A stretch of 64,000 bases of DNA from Ciceribacter sichuanensis (GTDB lineage Bacteria > Pseudomonadota > Alphaproteobacteria > Rhizobiales > Rhizobiaceae): assembly GCF_024055605.1 (NCBI RefSeq), contig NZ_JAMXLX010000001.1, forward strand, positions 558,001 to 622,000. Reading direction: 5' to 3'. Shown in pieces: positions 19,631 to 29,102 of the stretch. The notes under the pieces were generated by a model. That model was not told where the DNA came from. It saw nothing but the letters and a program-made list of their open reading frames with translations, and made no database searches. Made by a program: the position numbers and the translations under genes. Within the stretch, counting starts at the first letter, position 1. Each line of letters starts with the position of its first letter.

Positions 19631-19668
19631 AGCACGGGCGAGGCGTTCGACGCCGCGCCCGTGCTTGG
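19631..19668. terminator. Shared terminator-like hairpin between DUF4344 gene and pepN
   Basis: A 10-bp stem agcacgggcg (19631-19640) pairs with cgcccgtgct (19656-19665), with an inner ggcg/cgcc pair. The T-run is weak on both sides, but the position between converging stops supports a termination role. Confidence 0.55.
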
Positions 19669-19669
19669 T

Positions 19670-22318
19670 TCAGCCCTTCAGCGTACGATCGACGATGTCA
19701 CGGACATCGTTCGACAGCGAAGGGCTGCGTTCGATGGTCATCAGCGCCTCGCGCGCATGGTCGGCCCTGGTGGGCTCCAGCAGTCGCCAGGAGCGCATCG
19801 CCGTCAGCAACCGCGCGGCAAGCTGCGGATTGCGCTTGTCTATGGCGAGAACCTGCTCGGCGAAGAACCGGTAGGCCGCGCCGTCAGCCCGGTTAAAGCC
19901 GGTCGGATTGCCAAAGGCGAAGGTGCCGACCAGCGCCCGAACGCGATTGGGGTTGGAGGCGGTGAAATTCGGGTTCTGCATGAGCCGCATGATGCGGTCG
20001 AGCGCACCGTCGCCGGGAATGGTCGCCTGGATCTGGAACCACTTGTCGAGCACGAGCGCGTTCGACGCAAAGCGTGTTTCGAACGAAGCCAGTGCCGCAT
20101 GGGTTTCCGGAGCGTTCGGGAAGCGGTGGGCCAAAACGGTCAGGGCCTGTGACAGGTCCGTCATGTTGTCGGCCTTGGCGAAGGCCTCGGCCGCTGTGAC
20201 CGGGGTATTTTCGCTGAGAGCGAGGAAGCCGAGGGCGGCGTCGCGGAGAGATCGACGTCCGGCGCTTGCTGCATCGGGGCTATAGGCGGCATCCGACACC
20301 AGACCCTTGTAGAGGGCTTCGAAGGTGGCGGCACCCGCAACGGCAATTTCCTTCAGGATCGCCTGGCGACCCGCGTGGATGGCGTCCGGATCATTGTTCG
20401 ATCCGAGTTCGCGGGCGATGTCGGATTCGCTCGGCAGCGTCAGCGCCTGCGCCCGGAAAGCCGGTTCAAGGCTCTCGTCGGCTGCGATGGCGAGCAGGGC
20501 GTCAAGAAGACCCTTGTGGCAGGAAATCGGCTTGCCCTTGGCGGCAGCGCCGGCCGCTGCCGTCAGGTTCGGCAAGGCGAGATCGGTGATCGCCTGCCAG
20601 CGGGAGAAGAGGTCGGTCTCGAAGCGGGCAATCAGGGCGAGATCATCGGTGGTCTGTGAGAAATGCAGCGTAACCGGCGCCGAGAAGCTGCGGTTCAGCG
20701 AAACGACCGGACGGCTGGCAATGCCGGAGAAGACGAAGGTCTGGCTGCGTTCGGTGAGATGCAGGACATCGCCCGAGACTTCGCCGCCGGTGACAGAGGT
20801 GGGAGCCTGCTCGCCGCCGTTTGCGCCGATCAGCGCGAACCGCAACGGAATATGCATCGGGTCCTTGTTGGACTGTCCGGGCGTGGCCGGGATCATCTGC
20901 TCCAGAGACAGGGTGAGCGTCTTGGCAGCCGCGTCATAGGAGGACGAAACGGTGATCTGCGGCGTTCCGGCCTGATTGTACCAGAGCGAAAACTGCTTGA
21001 GGTCGCGGCCATTGGCATCCTCGAAGGACTTCACGAAATCCTCGACGGTCGCGGCTTCCCCATCGTGGCGCTCGAAATAGAGATCCATGCCCTTCTTGAA
21101 GCCGTCGCGACCGAGAATGGTCGCAATCATTCGGGTGACTTCGGAGCCCTTCTCGTAGACCGTCGTCGTGTAGAAATTATTGATCTCGCGATAAGCCGTC
21201 GGTCGGACCGGATGAGCGAGCGGACCGGCATCCTCGGGGAACTGCTCGGAGCGCAGATGACGGACTTCCGCGATGCGCTTCACCGGGCGCGAGCGCTGGT
21301 CGGCGGAGAATTCGTGGTCGCGATAGACGGTCAGGCCTTCCTTCAGGCACAGCTGGAACCAGTCGCGGCAGGTGATGCGGTTGCCGGTCCAGTTGTGGAA
21401 GTACTCGTGGGCGATGATCGCCTCGATATTGGCATAGTCCTGGTCGGTCGCCGTTTCGGGGTCGGCCAGCACATACTTGTCGTTGAAGATGTTGAGGCCC
21501 TTGTTTTCCATGGCCCCCATGTTGAAGTCGGAGACGGCGACGATCATGAAGATGTCGAGGTCGTATTCGCGACCGAAGACTTCCTCGTCCCACTTCATCG
21601 AGCGTTTCAGCGCGTCCATGGCATAGGCGGCGCGGGCCTCCTTGCCGTGTTCGACATAGATCTTCAAGGCAACTTCCCGGCCGGACATGGTGGTGAATGT
21701 GTCTTCAACCACACCGAGATCGCCGGCGACGAGCGCAAAGAGATAGGACGGCTTCGGATGCGGATCGAACCAGGCGGCGAAGTGCTTGCCCGGGCCGTAG
21801 CCGGCGCCACCGAGGAAATTACCATTCGACAGCAGCAGTGGATTGGCATCCTTGTCGGCGATGATGTTGACCGTATAGACGGCAAGCACATCCGGCCGGT
21901 CGGGGAAATAGGTGATGCGGCGGAAGCCCTCGGCCTCGCACTGGGTGCAATAGATGCCGTTGGAGCGATAGAGGCCCATCAGCTGGGTGTTGGCCTCAGG
22001 ATTGATCTGCGTCGTCACGGTGATTTCGAAGGGAACCGTTTCCGGCAGATCGCGGATCGTCAGGCTTTCGGGCGTTGCCGTGTAGCGCTCGGCGGTCAGT
22101 TCCATCTGGTCGAACATGAGACCGGTCATGTTGAGATCGTCGCCGTCGAGAACGAGAGGGGCGGAAGGATCCGCGCCTTCGCGGCGGTGGAAGATCAGTC
22201 GCGCTTCCACCTTGGTCTCGGTGGGATCAAGCTCGAAGGTCAGGTCTACGCGTTCCAGCACGAAGTCGGTGGGGCGGTAGTCTGCCAGATGAATGATCCG
22301 GCCCGTATCTGTTCGCAT
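19670..22318 (-). CDS. pepN: Aminopeptidase N (M1 family)
   Basis: This is a cytoplasmic zinc aminopeptidase of broad specificity. The 882-residue protein has the substrate-anchoring GAMEN motif (GAMENKGLNIFNDKYV) near residue 265 and the zinc site HEYFHNWTGNRITCRDWFQL with the third ligand Glu in KEGLTVYRD, all spaced as in M1 enzymes. Length and the C-terminal helical domain match E. coli PepN. The ATG at 22318 has ATCAGGACAAAAC upstream; the longer frame from 22363 adds an unsupported 15-residue tail. Confidence 0.96.
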   Translation of the reverse strand: MRTDTGRIIHLADYRPTDFVLERVDLTFELDPTETKVEARLIFHRREGADPSAPLVLDGDDLNMTGLMFDQMELTAERYTATPESLTIRDLPETVPFEITVTTQINPEANTQLMGLYRSNGIYCTQCEAEGFRRITYFPDRPDVLAVYTVNIIADKDANPLLLSNGNFLGGAGYGPGKHFAAWFDPHPKPSYLFALVAGDLGVVEDTFTTMSGREVALKIYVEHGKEARAAYAMDALKRSMKWDEEVFGREYDLDIFMIVAVSDFNMGAMENKGLNIFNDKYVLADPETATDQDYANIEAIIAHEYFHNWTGNRITCRDWFQLCLKEGLTVYRDHEFSADQRSRPVKRIAEVRHLRSEQFPEDAGPLAHPVRPTAYREINNFYTTTVYEKGSEVTRMIATILGRDGFKKGMDLYFERHDGEAATVEDFVKSFEDANGRDLKQFSLWYNQAGTPQITVSSSYDAAAKTLTLSLEQMIPATPGQSNKDPMHIPLRFALIGANGGEQAPTSVTGGEVSGDVLHLTERSQTFVFSGIASRPVVSLNRSFSAPVTLHFSQTTDDLALIARFETDLFSRWQAITDLALPNLTAAAGAAAKGKPISCHKGLLDALLAIAADESLEPAFRAQALTLPSESDIARELGSNNDPDAIHAGRQAILKEIAVAGAATFEALYKGLVSDAAYSPDAASAGRRSLRDAALGFLALSENTPVTAAEAFAKADNMTDLSQALTVLAHRFPNAPETHAALASFETRFASNALVLDKWFQIQATIPGDGALDRIMRLMQNPNFTASNPNRVRALVGTFAFGNPTGFNRADGAAYRFFAEQVLAIDKRNPQLAARLLTAMRSWRLLEPTRADHAREALMTIERSPSLSNDVRDIVDRTLKG

Positions 22319-22489
22319 GTTTTGTCCTGATCGTAAGAAGATGCCGCCTTGCGGCACCGGCATACGAAATACGCCCGCAGGATCACCGCCAGATTATTGT
22401 GGATAATCGCATCAATTCCTGAACGATTGTTAAAACAGTGGGGATTTTGGTGGCCATTTTTGGACAGCCACCGTCGAGTTTTCCGTATG

Positions 22490-23599
22490 CTATTTCAGGC
22501 CGAAGGCCGCGCGGATGGAATCGTCGCTCTCGTTCTGCTGCACGATGACGCCATACCATCCGAGACCATCGTAATCTTCGTAGCCAAGGGTCTTGGCGAA
22601 CGCGACGATCGAGCCCTTGCCGTCATAGTAGCTGCCGCGCATCTGTCCTTCAGGATTGTGAAGCGCAAAATGCGTATAGCGACGTGCCGGGGTGCTGGAC
22701 GCGATCACCCTCAGCGTGCCGTCGAGCAGCATGACCTCGGTCTTTTCGGCCACCTGCGGCGGCAGGTTGGCTTCCTTTTCCACGATCGCCTGTCCCTGTG
22801 CCTGCCAGTCGAAATAGACGCCGAGCGTCCCGACCAGTTCACCATCGGAGCGTCCGCCGGCGCGGATGCCGGTCGCGTAGACGAGGACGTCGCGATTGTC
22901 GTGGGCGAGGCTGGTCTTCACTTCGTCGACCACATAGTCGTCGCCGCTGGCGCATTGACGGGCCGTAGTGAACCAGGGTTCGGCGGAAAAGTTGCGATCC
23001 TTGAGAGCCCGCTGGTACTTCGGATTGGCGGAAGCGACGACGCGCCCGTTTGCGTCGGTCATCACAAGGTCGAGATAAACGGTGTAGAAACGGTTGATGA
23101 CCCCGAGGCGTTCGGCGGCATAAGCGAAGCGATCATTTGTCGGGTTTTCCAATGCCTGCCAGAGAGCGGGATCGGTAGCCCACCATCGGACGTCGGCGGT
23201 GCGCTCGAACAGGTTGCGCACGATGAACTGCACGAGTGTCTGGGCAAGGTCGGTCAGACGAACGCCTTCCATCTGCTTGACGAGATCATCAGCCATGCTG
23301 CGACCGACACCGATACGGCCAAGGACATTTTCCTGGAAGCGGTCTGCAATATCCGCGGCAGCCTGAGCGAGGCGCTGCACTTCGTTTGCCACGACCGCAA
23401 AGCCCTTGCCGGTTTCCCCGGCGCGCGCAGCTTCGATCAGGGCGTTGATGGCCAGAAGCCTGATCTGTTTCACGACATGGGTGTTCTCGGCGCTGAAGCG
23501 CTCCAGATCGGTACCAATACCCTCCGTCACAAGCCGCATAGAACGGGGAGTAGCGACGAGGGGGACATTACTTTTCAACTTTGGAACGGCTTCGCTCAT
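22490..23599 (-). CDS. Soluble MCP-like protein: truncated signalling tip followed by a Cache-like sensor
   Basis: The 369-residue protein has no membrane helix. Near residues 45-75 it has the hairpin tip of chemotaxis receptors (INALIEAARAGETGKGFAVV and ANEVQRLA), but only about 80 residues of signalling region are present instead of the usual 200 or more. The C-terminal two-thirds resembles a Cache/PAS-like ligand domain (VYLDLVMTDANGRVVASANP, GTLGVYFDWQAQGQAIV). The order is the reverse of a normal receptor. It may bind CheA/CheW or modulate a receptor array from the cytoplasm; this is inference. Frame start 23605 is TTG; ATG 23599 is preferred. Confidence 0.75.
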   Translation of the reverse strand: MSEAVPKLKSNVPLVATPRSMRLVTEGIGTDLERFSAENTHVVKQIRLLAINALIEAARAGETGKGFAVVANEVQRLAQAAADIADRFQENVLGRIGVGRSMADDLVKQMEGVRLTDLAQTLVQFIVRNLFERTADVRWWATDPALWQALENPTNDRFAYAAERLGVINRFYTVYLDLVMTDANGRVVASANPKYQRALKDRNFSAEPWFTTARQCASGDDYVVDEVKTSLAHDNRDVLVYATGIRAGGRSDGELVGTLGVYFDWQAQGQAIVEKEANLPPQVAEKTEVMLLDGTLRVIASSTPARRYTHFALHNPEGQMRGSYYDGKGSIVAFAKTLGYEDYDGLGWYGVIVQQNESDDSIRAAFGLK

Positions 23600-23908
23600 C
23601 GGCAACTATCCGCAAAAGGATCTCGGTTGTCAAAATCCCGCCAGCAATGGGAGGAGTTGGCGGCGGGTGTGAAAAATGAATGCAATTGAACGGGATCGAG
23701 TATCCGTAAAATTGGTTAACTGAGAATAAAGTATATTTCGTCAAATTTACTGGAGATGAGGCCTGCGCCGGCTCGATATCGTGCCTGCCGTCGATAGGTC
23801 CTTGCCTCTTGACGCAATAAGCGACTATCTTCCGGCACAAGCTTCGCCGTCGAGCAGCAGCCTCGTCCGGTTGCTGCATTTCCGTTTTTTATATCCAGAG
23901 CCCTGCCG
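23600..23908. other. Divergent promoter region
   Basis: This 309-base spacer between the MCP-like gene and a DMT transporter is AT-rich in its centre (taaaattggttaactgagaa, around 23707-23726). No RNA gene or repeat is seen; promoters for both genes are expected here. Confidence 0.4.
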
Positions 23909-24844
23909 ATGGCGCCCGCCGCATATGATCCCATCCGGGGCATTCTTCTCAAGGTTTTTTCAGTAACGGCCTTTGTCGGAATGCAGAGCTGCATCAAGCT
24001 GACCGGGGGCGAACTGCCGACCGGTCAGGTCAGTTTCTACCGATCCGCCTTCGCCATACTTCCGATCCTGCTTTATCTGGCGTTCAAGGGCGAACTGCGC
24101 ACCGCTTTCCAGACCAGCAATCCATTCGGCCATCTGAAGCGAGGGTTACTCGGCGTGGCATCGATGATCGTGGGGTTTTACGGGCTCATTCTCCTGCCGA
24201 TGCCTGATGCAATTGCGATCGGCTATGCCATGCCTTTGCTTGCGGTGGTTTTCGCGGCGGTCTTCCTGCGTGAAAATGTCAGGGTTTACCGCTGGAGCGC
24301 CGTCTTCGTTGGAATGATCGGCGTTTCCATCATTTCCTGGCCGAAATTGACACTTTTCAGCGAGCAGGGCTTGGAATCGCAGGCGGCCGTAGGCGCCTGC
24401 GCGGTACTTCTGGCTGCTGCGCTGGGCGCTACAGCCATGCTTCAGTTGCGCCAGTTGGTGCAGGAGGAACGGACGGCGACCATCGTCCTGTTCTTCTCGC
24501 TGACGGCTTCAGTATTGTCGGCGATGAGCTGGTTCTTCGGCTGGCAGGTCCTGACCTGGGAAACGCTCGGATTTATGGTCATGGCCGGTTTCTTCGGGGG
24601 GCTCGGCCAGATCCTGCTCACCGAAAGCTATCGCTTCGCGGACGTCTCTACTATCGCACCATTCGAATACTGTTCGATCATTCTTGGATCGATCATCGCT
24701 TTCCTGCTGTTCGATGAGATCCCGACTTTGACCACGCTGATCGGTGCATTCTTCGTCATCGGTGCCGGTATCTTCATCATATTCCGTGAGCACCAGCTTG
24801 GGCTTGAGCGCCGCGCCGCCCGCAAGGCCTCGACGCTGCAATAA
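23909..24844 (+). CDS. DMT-superfamily transporter (EamA family)
   Basis: The 311-residue product has ten predicted membrane helices arranged as two EamA repeats (about 15-145 and 165-295); the second repeat carries FEYCSIILGSIIAFLLFDEIP, a usual end-of-repeat motif. Such proteins export or exchange small metabolites. The substrate cannot be read from sequence. It starts with ATG at 23909 and is convergent with the MFS gene at 24870. Confidence 0.88.
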   Translation: MAPAAYDPIRGILLKVFSVTAFVGMQSCIKLTGGELPTGQVSFYRSAFAILPILLYLAFKGELRTAFQTSNPFGHLKRGLLGVASMIVGFYGLILLPMPDAIAIGYAMPLLAVVFAAVFLRENVRVYRWSAVFVGMIGVSIISWPKLTLFSEQGLESQAAVGACAVLLAAALGATAMLQLRQLVQEERTATIVLFFSLTASVLSAMSWFFGWQVLTWETLGFMVMAGFFGGLGQILLTESYRFADVSTIAPFEYCSIILGSIIAFLLFDEIPTLTTLIGAFFVIGAGIFIIFREHQLGLERRAARKASTLQ

Positions 24845-24869
24845 CTACGACCCGCATCGTTCCTGCGCC

Positions 24870-26102
24870 TCAGGACAGGCGATCTCCAATGCCGCCGGAG
24901 GAGTCCGGCCCCTGCATCGGCAGCGGCTTGGATTGAAAGTCCGTCTTCTCCGACGGCCCTTCGCTGGAGGGGCGGCGCGTCATGCGATAGCCGGCATAGC
25001 CCGCATAGAGCGCGAAGGCCGCAGCAAGGAACCAGATGAGACCGTTCGGACCGAAATACTCCATCAGCGTGCCTCCCATCAGCGGCCCGGTAACGGTTCC
25101 GAGGCCATAGAGGATCATGATCGCGCTGGAAATCTTCACGTATTCGTCGGGTTCCGCCATGTCGTTGGCGTGAGCCACGTTCAACGCGTAGACCGGATAG
25201 AGCACCGTGCCGACGAAGAAACCGGCAATATAGAGTGCCACCGGACTGCCGCCGAAGATCAGCATGGCAAAGCAGGCTGTCAGCCCGAAAATGCCGGAAC
25301 CAATCATCACGAGACGCCGATCGATGAAGTCCGAAAGGCGTCCGAGCGGCATCTGGGCGATGGCACCGCCGGCGAGAAATGCGGCAAGTAGCGTCGCACC
25401 TTGCGCTGTGGTCATACCGACATTCTGCGAATAGACGCCGCCGAGGCTGCCCCAGGTGCCGGAAAGTGCGCCGGAAAGAAGCGAACCGAAGAAGGCGACC
25501 GGCGAGCGTTTGAGCAGCCGCTTCAGGTCGAACTTGGCTTCCGCGATGGGGGCGGGCGACTGGGCCGTCGAAAGGGCGGTCGGAAACAGCGCGAGGCAGA
25601 AGAGCAGGGCGCAGACGATGAAGAGTTCGGTGCCCTTCGGATCCCCGAGGGGGACAAGGTATTGCCCGCCGATCGAGCCGGAAAGGGCGGTAATCATGTA
25701 GACCGAGAAGAGCGCTCCCCTGTTCTCATTGTTCACGCGCTCGTTGAGCCAGCTTTCGATCAGCAGATAGGCGCCGGCGATGGCAAAGCCGGCAAGACCG
25801 CGGAAGAGCATCCAGGCTCGCCAGTCCACAACCAGCGAACACAGCAGCACCGAAACCGTCAGAAGGGTCAGGAGCGCCGTGAAGACGCGGACATGGCCGA
25901 CGCGGCGTACGAAGATCGGGGTAACGATGCAGGAGAGCGTGAAGCCGAACGTATAGGCCGTCGCGATGATCGAGATGGTGAAGGTCGCCCAGCCCTCGTC
26001 GATCGCTCGGATCGGCAGGAGGAAATTCATCAGGCCGAAACCCGCCATCATCAGCAGGGTCGAGAGCATGAGTGAGGCGATCGAGGCGAGGCTGGCCAGC
26101 AT
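24870..26102 (-). CDS. Major facilitator superfamily transporter
   Basis: This 410-residue protein has twelve membrane helices in two halves. The loop between helices 2 and 3 reads FVRRVGHVRVFT, and the central half has GRLSDFIDRRLVM, the MFS A-motif (GxLaDrxGrkxxl) variant. The charged C-terminus is cytoplasmic. The overall pattern resembles the YcaD-like group. The substrate is unknown. Confidence 0.88.
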   Translation of the reverse strand: MLASLASIASLMLSTLLMMAGFGLMNFLLPIRAIDEGWATFTISIIATAYTFGFTLSCIVTPIFVRRVGHVRVFTALLTLLTVSVLLCSLVVDWRAWMLFRGLAGFAIAGAYLLIESWLNERVNNENRGALFSVYMITALSGSIGGQYLVPLGDPKGTELFIVCALLFCLALFPTALSTAQSPAPIAEAKFDLKRLLKRSPVAFFGSLLSGALSGTWGSLGGVYSQNVGMTTAQGATLLAAFLAGGAIAQMPLGRLSDFIDRRLVMIGSGIFGLTACFAMLIFGGSPVALYIAGFFVGTVLYPVYALNVAHANDMAEPDEYVKISSAIMILYGLGTVTGPLMGGTLMEYFGPNGLIWFLAAAFALYAGYAGYRMTRRPSSEGPSEKTDFQSKPLPMQGPDSSGGIGDRLS

Positions 26103-26468
26103 CGGATAACCCTGAAATGATGAAACCGGATTGTGCCTTTATTCGAATGTTGGCGAACTGTCGATTGCGACAGGTTTCGGCGCAAAACCGAGTTATGCGA
26201 TGCATACTCAATTTTTCGTTAGCCAGCGGTAATAAAGCTGTCACCGCGCGGCATTTTCATTTAGTTTAAAAGAATTAGAACTACACTCTGATGCAACGGG
26301 TATGCGGGATGCGCCAAGCGTCCGTTGCAAATGTTGATATTATGAATTGCGTGACTGCCTTGTTCTCTTTGCGACGCCGATATAGCGGCGAATGCTCCGG
26401 TGGTTTTGCGGGTGCGCCGGAAGTGCCTTGTTGTGGCCTGGATCTGCGATCCGAGGGGGAGGGCGTCC
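26103..26468. other. Divergent intergenic region, no gene seen
   Basis: These 366 bases separate the MFS gene from the conserved hypothetical gene at 26469. The centre (26190-26290) is AT-rich, with ttagtttaaaagaattagaa, and probably holds promoters. Frames crossing it lack family features. Confidence 0.4.
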
Positions 26469-27377
26469 ATGGCTTTTTCCGCTGAGCAATTGGCTGCCAA
26501 TCCGCTTTTCGTAGAGGCCTTGCAAGCCTTTGCCATGCAGCTTCGTGGGCGCTACGACGAGCAACCGAGGCTGGCGCGGTTTCTCGCTTCCCATCAGCGC
26601 TGGCTTCTGAGCCAGGCCGCTTTCGCACTTCATCTGGAATATGATCCGGAAGAGCCGAATTCAGGCCTCACCACGACGCGTCTGAGGGAGATCGTTACGA
26701 CCGGCAATGCGGCGAGCCGCAATACGGTGCTGAATTTCTTGGACCAGTTGGTCAGCTATCGCTTCGTCAAGATTGCGGGCGATCCCGCGCGCCGGCCGCG
26801 TCGCTTCGAGGCGGCGGATGTTACGACGAAGGCGATGTTCGGATGGATGGTGGCCAACCTTGCCGCGCTTGACGGGTTGGATGGCGGCAGCAGGGCGAAG
26901 ACACTGGTGGATAAGCCGGAACTCTTCAAGCTGATCCAGCCGCAGGTAGCGCGCAGGTCGTTCGACAACGTCCAGTGGCGGGAGCCGCCGCCAAGGGTTG
27001 CGATGTTCCTTTGGACCGAGGCGGGCGGGCTGGTCATGGATGAACTGATCCGTCGGGTGCGGCTGTCCGAAGAAATCGACGGTCGTTTCGATATCGGCAG
27101 GATCGATGCCCGGCTGATTGCCGAGCAATTCATGATGTCACGCACCCATCTGCAGCGACTGTTTCGCAAGGCGATCGATGAAAACTGCCTTCAATGGCAG
27201 GATGAAACGAAGAAGAGCAATCTGTGGTTCACGGCTGATTTTCTGGCTGAATATTGCCGGTGGCAGGCCGTGAAATTCGCGATCGTCGATCAGGTTTTCG
27301 AGGAGGCCAACGGCAAACTGGCGGCGGAAGCGGAGTGCGCGGCCTCCCATCGCAACGCCGCAGTGGGCGAACCATAA
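26469..27377 (+). CDS. Conserved rhizobial hypothetical protein, possible DNA-binding
   Basis: The 302-residue soluble, basic, largely helical protein belongs to a family I associate only with rhizobia-like genomes. The middle part (ASRNTVLNFLDQLVSYRFVK) reads like a winged-helix recognition region, and near residue 225 MMSRTHLQRLFRKAID resembles an AraC-type helix-turn-helix. Regulation of transcription is therefore plausible but not shown. ATG at 26469 follows GAGGGGGAGGGCG, a good ribosome site; the longer frame from 26400 is not needed. Confidence 0.68.
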   Translation: MAFSAEQLAANPLFVEALQAFAMQLRGRYDEQPRLARFLASHQRWLLSQAAFALHLEYDPEEPNSGLTTTRLREIVTTGNAASRNTVLNFLDQLVSYRFVKIAGDPARRPRRFEAADVTTKAMFGWMVANLAALDGLDGGSRAKTLVDKPELFKLIQPQVARRSFDNVQWREPPPRVAMFLWTEAGGLVMDELIRRVRLSEEIDGRFDIGRIDARLIAEQFMMSRTHLQRLFRKAIDENCLQWQDETKKSNLWFTADFLAEYCRWQAVKFAIVDQVFEEANGKLAAEAECAASHRNAAVGEP

Positions 27378-27412
27378 CGGCCCCAGCGGCGTAATTGCTT
27401 GCGGCTCGAAAT

Positions 27413-27571
27413 TCAGAGCGGAATCTGACGGATCAGCGCGTTGTCGCCGCGTGCGGCACGATTGGCCGTACCACGAACTTCGTTCGAATATACTTCAGAG
27501 GCGCTGACGGCACTGCCGATCTGGAAGACTGCGGCCTTCAGGCTGCGCAGCGGATGAAACATCAGAGTCAT
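27413..27571 (-). CDS. Small hypothetical protein, 52 residues
   Basis: The frame begins MTLMFHPLRSLKAAVFQIGS, with AAGGACC about 8 bases upstream of the ATG. The product has an amphipathic N-terminal helix, then a basic tail (EVRGTANRAARGDNALIRQI). The pattern of a short helix and a basic C-terminus is seen in many small rhizobial proteins. No function can be given. A longer start at 27628 is possible. Confidence 0.45.
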   Translation of the reverse strand: MTLMFHPLRSLKAAVFQIGSAVSASEVYSNEVRGTANRAARGDNALIRQIPL

Positions 27572-27723
27572 GGTATTCGGTCCTTGCATTCGTGCGAGAG
27601 ACGCCGCTGCCGCGTAATTTTCCCGCATGAGTTTAAGAAAATGTCACAATTGTGCAATGCACAATATCTCTGGTCTGCAATGCGGGTGGTGCACGCCCGG
27701 TATCCGGATGATGCTTCGCGAAC

Positions 27724-27915
27724 TCAGCTCTGACGAAAATCGGCGAAGACAGCGACAGGGCGCGAGGCATAGCCGAGGCGACTGAAAACACGCGCCGTAA
27801 GCTGTTCGTTCGTTGCTGAACCGAAGTTGTGATAGGGCTGCCCCGAGCGCACGGGCTCGCTGGCGAGACGCAGGGTCTCGAACTTGCAGTGAATGGGGCG
27901 GGCGCGCATGGACAT
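27724..27915 (-). CDS. Small hypothetical protein, 63 residues
   Basis: The frame starts MSMRARPIHCKFETLRLASE, with AAGGATTGACAGAG upstream of the ATG. The product is small, basic and without membrane helix; it ends YASRPVAVFADFRQS. Codon use is consistent with coding but the call is uncertain. The upstream sequence (27916-28030) is AT-rich and may hold its promoter. Confidence 0.4.
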   Translation of the reverse strand: MSMRARPIHCKFETLRLASEPVRSGQPYHNFGSATNEQLTARVFSRLGYASRPVAVFADFRQS

Positions 27916-28068
27916 CTCTGTCAATCCTTGTATGCCGAATCCTCCCATGACTTGAGTTAATATTGCAGCGCAACATGATTTGTGCAAGGCAGGCGTGTGC
28001 GGCACTGCATTGCGTCCGGCGCATGGCTCTCTTCATATTCCTTTAATAAATGACGCTTTTTTGACCTT

Positions 28069-28950
28069 CTACGGTCGATCCATTCGAGCCTTGAAGGCCT
28101 GAAGGTCCTGCCACGCCAGCGCCTTGCTGGCCGGAGCGGTCAATAGTTCCTGAGGATGCAGGGTGGCTATGGCGGGAACGGCGTGACCGCCGCAAGCGAT
28201 GTCTCGCCATTGACCGCGCAGGGCGTGGATGGTGCCAGTCTCGCCAAAGAAGAAACGTGCAGTGAAATTGCCGAGAAGAAGGACGGCCTTCGGTTCGGCA
28301 AGCTCGATCTGCCTCTCGATGAAGGGACGGCAGATGGCGGCCTCCGGCTGAGAGGGAGACCGGTCTCCCGGCGGACGCCATGGCATGACGGTGGTCATCA
28401 TCACGCCATCGCGCGAAAGCCCGATTGCCGCCAGCATGCGGTCGAGAAGAAGCCCGGCGCGGCCGGAAAAGGCTGCCCCCTCGCGGTCATCGTCGCCGGA
28501 TGGCATCGGGCCGACGACCATGATCCCGCTCGCCGGATCGCCATTGGCGAAGATCGTCGAACGGGCGGAGGTCTTCAGATTGCAGCCGCCGAAGGCTTCG
28601 AGCGCGGTCTTGAGTTCGGCAAGCGACCGCGCACTCTCGGCGGCGAAACGCGCTTCCGTGACGGCATGTTCGTCTGGAATGGCAGGGGCCTGGGCAAGGG
28701 GCGCGGGCCGCGGAGCTGCTCGCTCAGCGCTGGGGCGCGTGCGCTCTGAGGCCGTCGCCTGGGCCGGAGCGCCCTGACCGCCAGGCGCGGCGGGAGCCGA
28801 TGCACGCGGGCCGCGGGCGCGTTGTTCCGCAAATTCCGCGACACGATCTACCGCTTCGTCCTCGACGAGCCAATCGACACCCGCCTCCGCATAAAAATGC
28901 AGAAGCGCGGCCAGTTCGGCTGGCATCATGTCGCGGGCAGGGGTCATCAT
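28069..28950 (-). CDS. Uracil-DNA glycosylase superfamily protein, family 4-like with altered motifs
   Basis: The 293-residue product has an Ala/Pro-rich N-terminal region (1-100), then a UDG fold: VVGPMPSGDDDREGAAFSGR in place of the usual GEAPG...ED motif, TTVMPWRPPGDRSPSQPE (motif 2 region), PKAVLLLGNFTARFFFG and the C-terminal IATLHPQELL. Family 4 enzymes remove uracil from DNA and hold a 4Fe-4S cluster through four Cys; here only three Cys fall in the fold (GGCNL, AAICRP, ACGGH), so cluster binding is doubtful. The gene may repair DNA or have drifted in function. Confidence 0.78.
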   Translation of the reverse strand: MMTPARDMMPAELAALLHFYAEAGVDWLVEDEAVDRVAEFAEQRARGPRASAPAAPGGQGAPAQATASERTRPSAERAAPRPAPLAQAPAIPDEHAVTEARFAAESARSLAELKTALEAFGGCNLKTSARSTIFANGDPASGIMVVGPMPSGDDDREGAAFSGRAGLLLDRMLAAIGLSRDGVMMTTVMPWRPPGDRSPSQPEAAICRPFIERQIELAEPKAVLLLGNFTARFFFGETGTIHALRGQWRDIACGGHAVPAIATLHPQELLTAPASKALAWQDLQAFKARMDRP

Positions 28951-29102
28951 CGGGTCTTAACGCAAAGCGCGGCTAACAGGAAGGCCGTGGTTGCGATTAT
29001 CGGGGCTCCGTGATCGGGTTCCCGTTTTCGTCGCTCTTCCCGTCTTGGCTTGCTCCGGTGTGCCTATGCTTGCGGGCAGTGTGTCCTGCAGACCGTTTCC
29101 TA

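Noticed and set aside
20663-22330. 555-codon open frame on the + strand opposite pepN
   Set aside because: It mirrors codon positions of pepN, which has clear M1 motifs. Long antisense frames are expected at this GC content.
22449-22472. ggtggc...gccacc hairpin after the MCP-like gene
   Set aside because: Only a 6-bp stem and no T-run on the minus strand; not convincing as a terminator.
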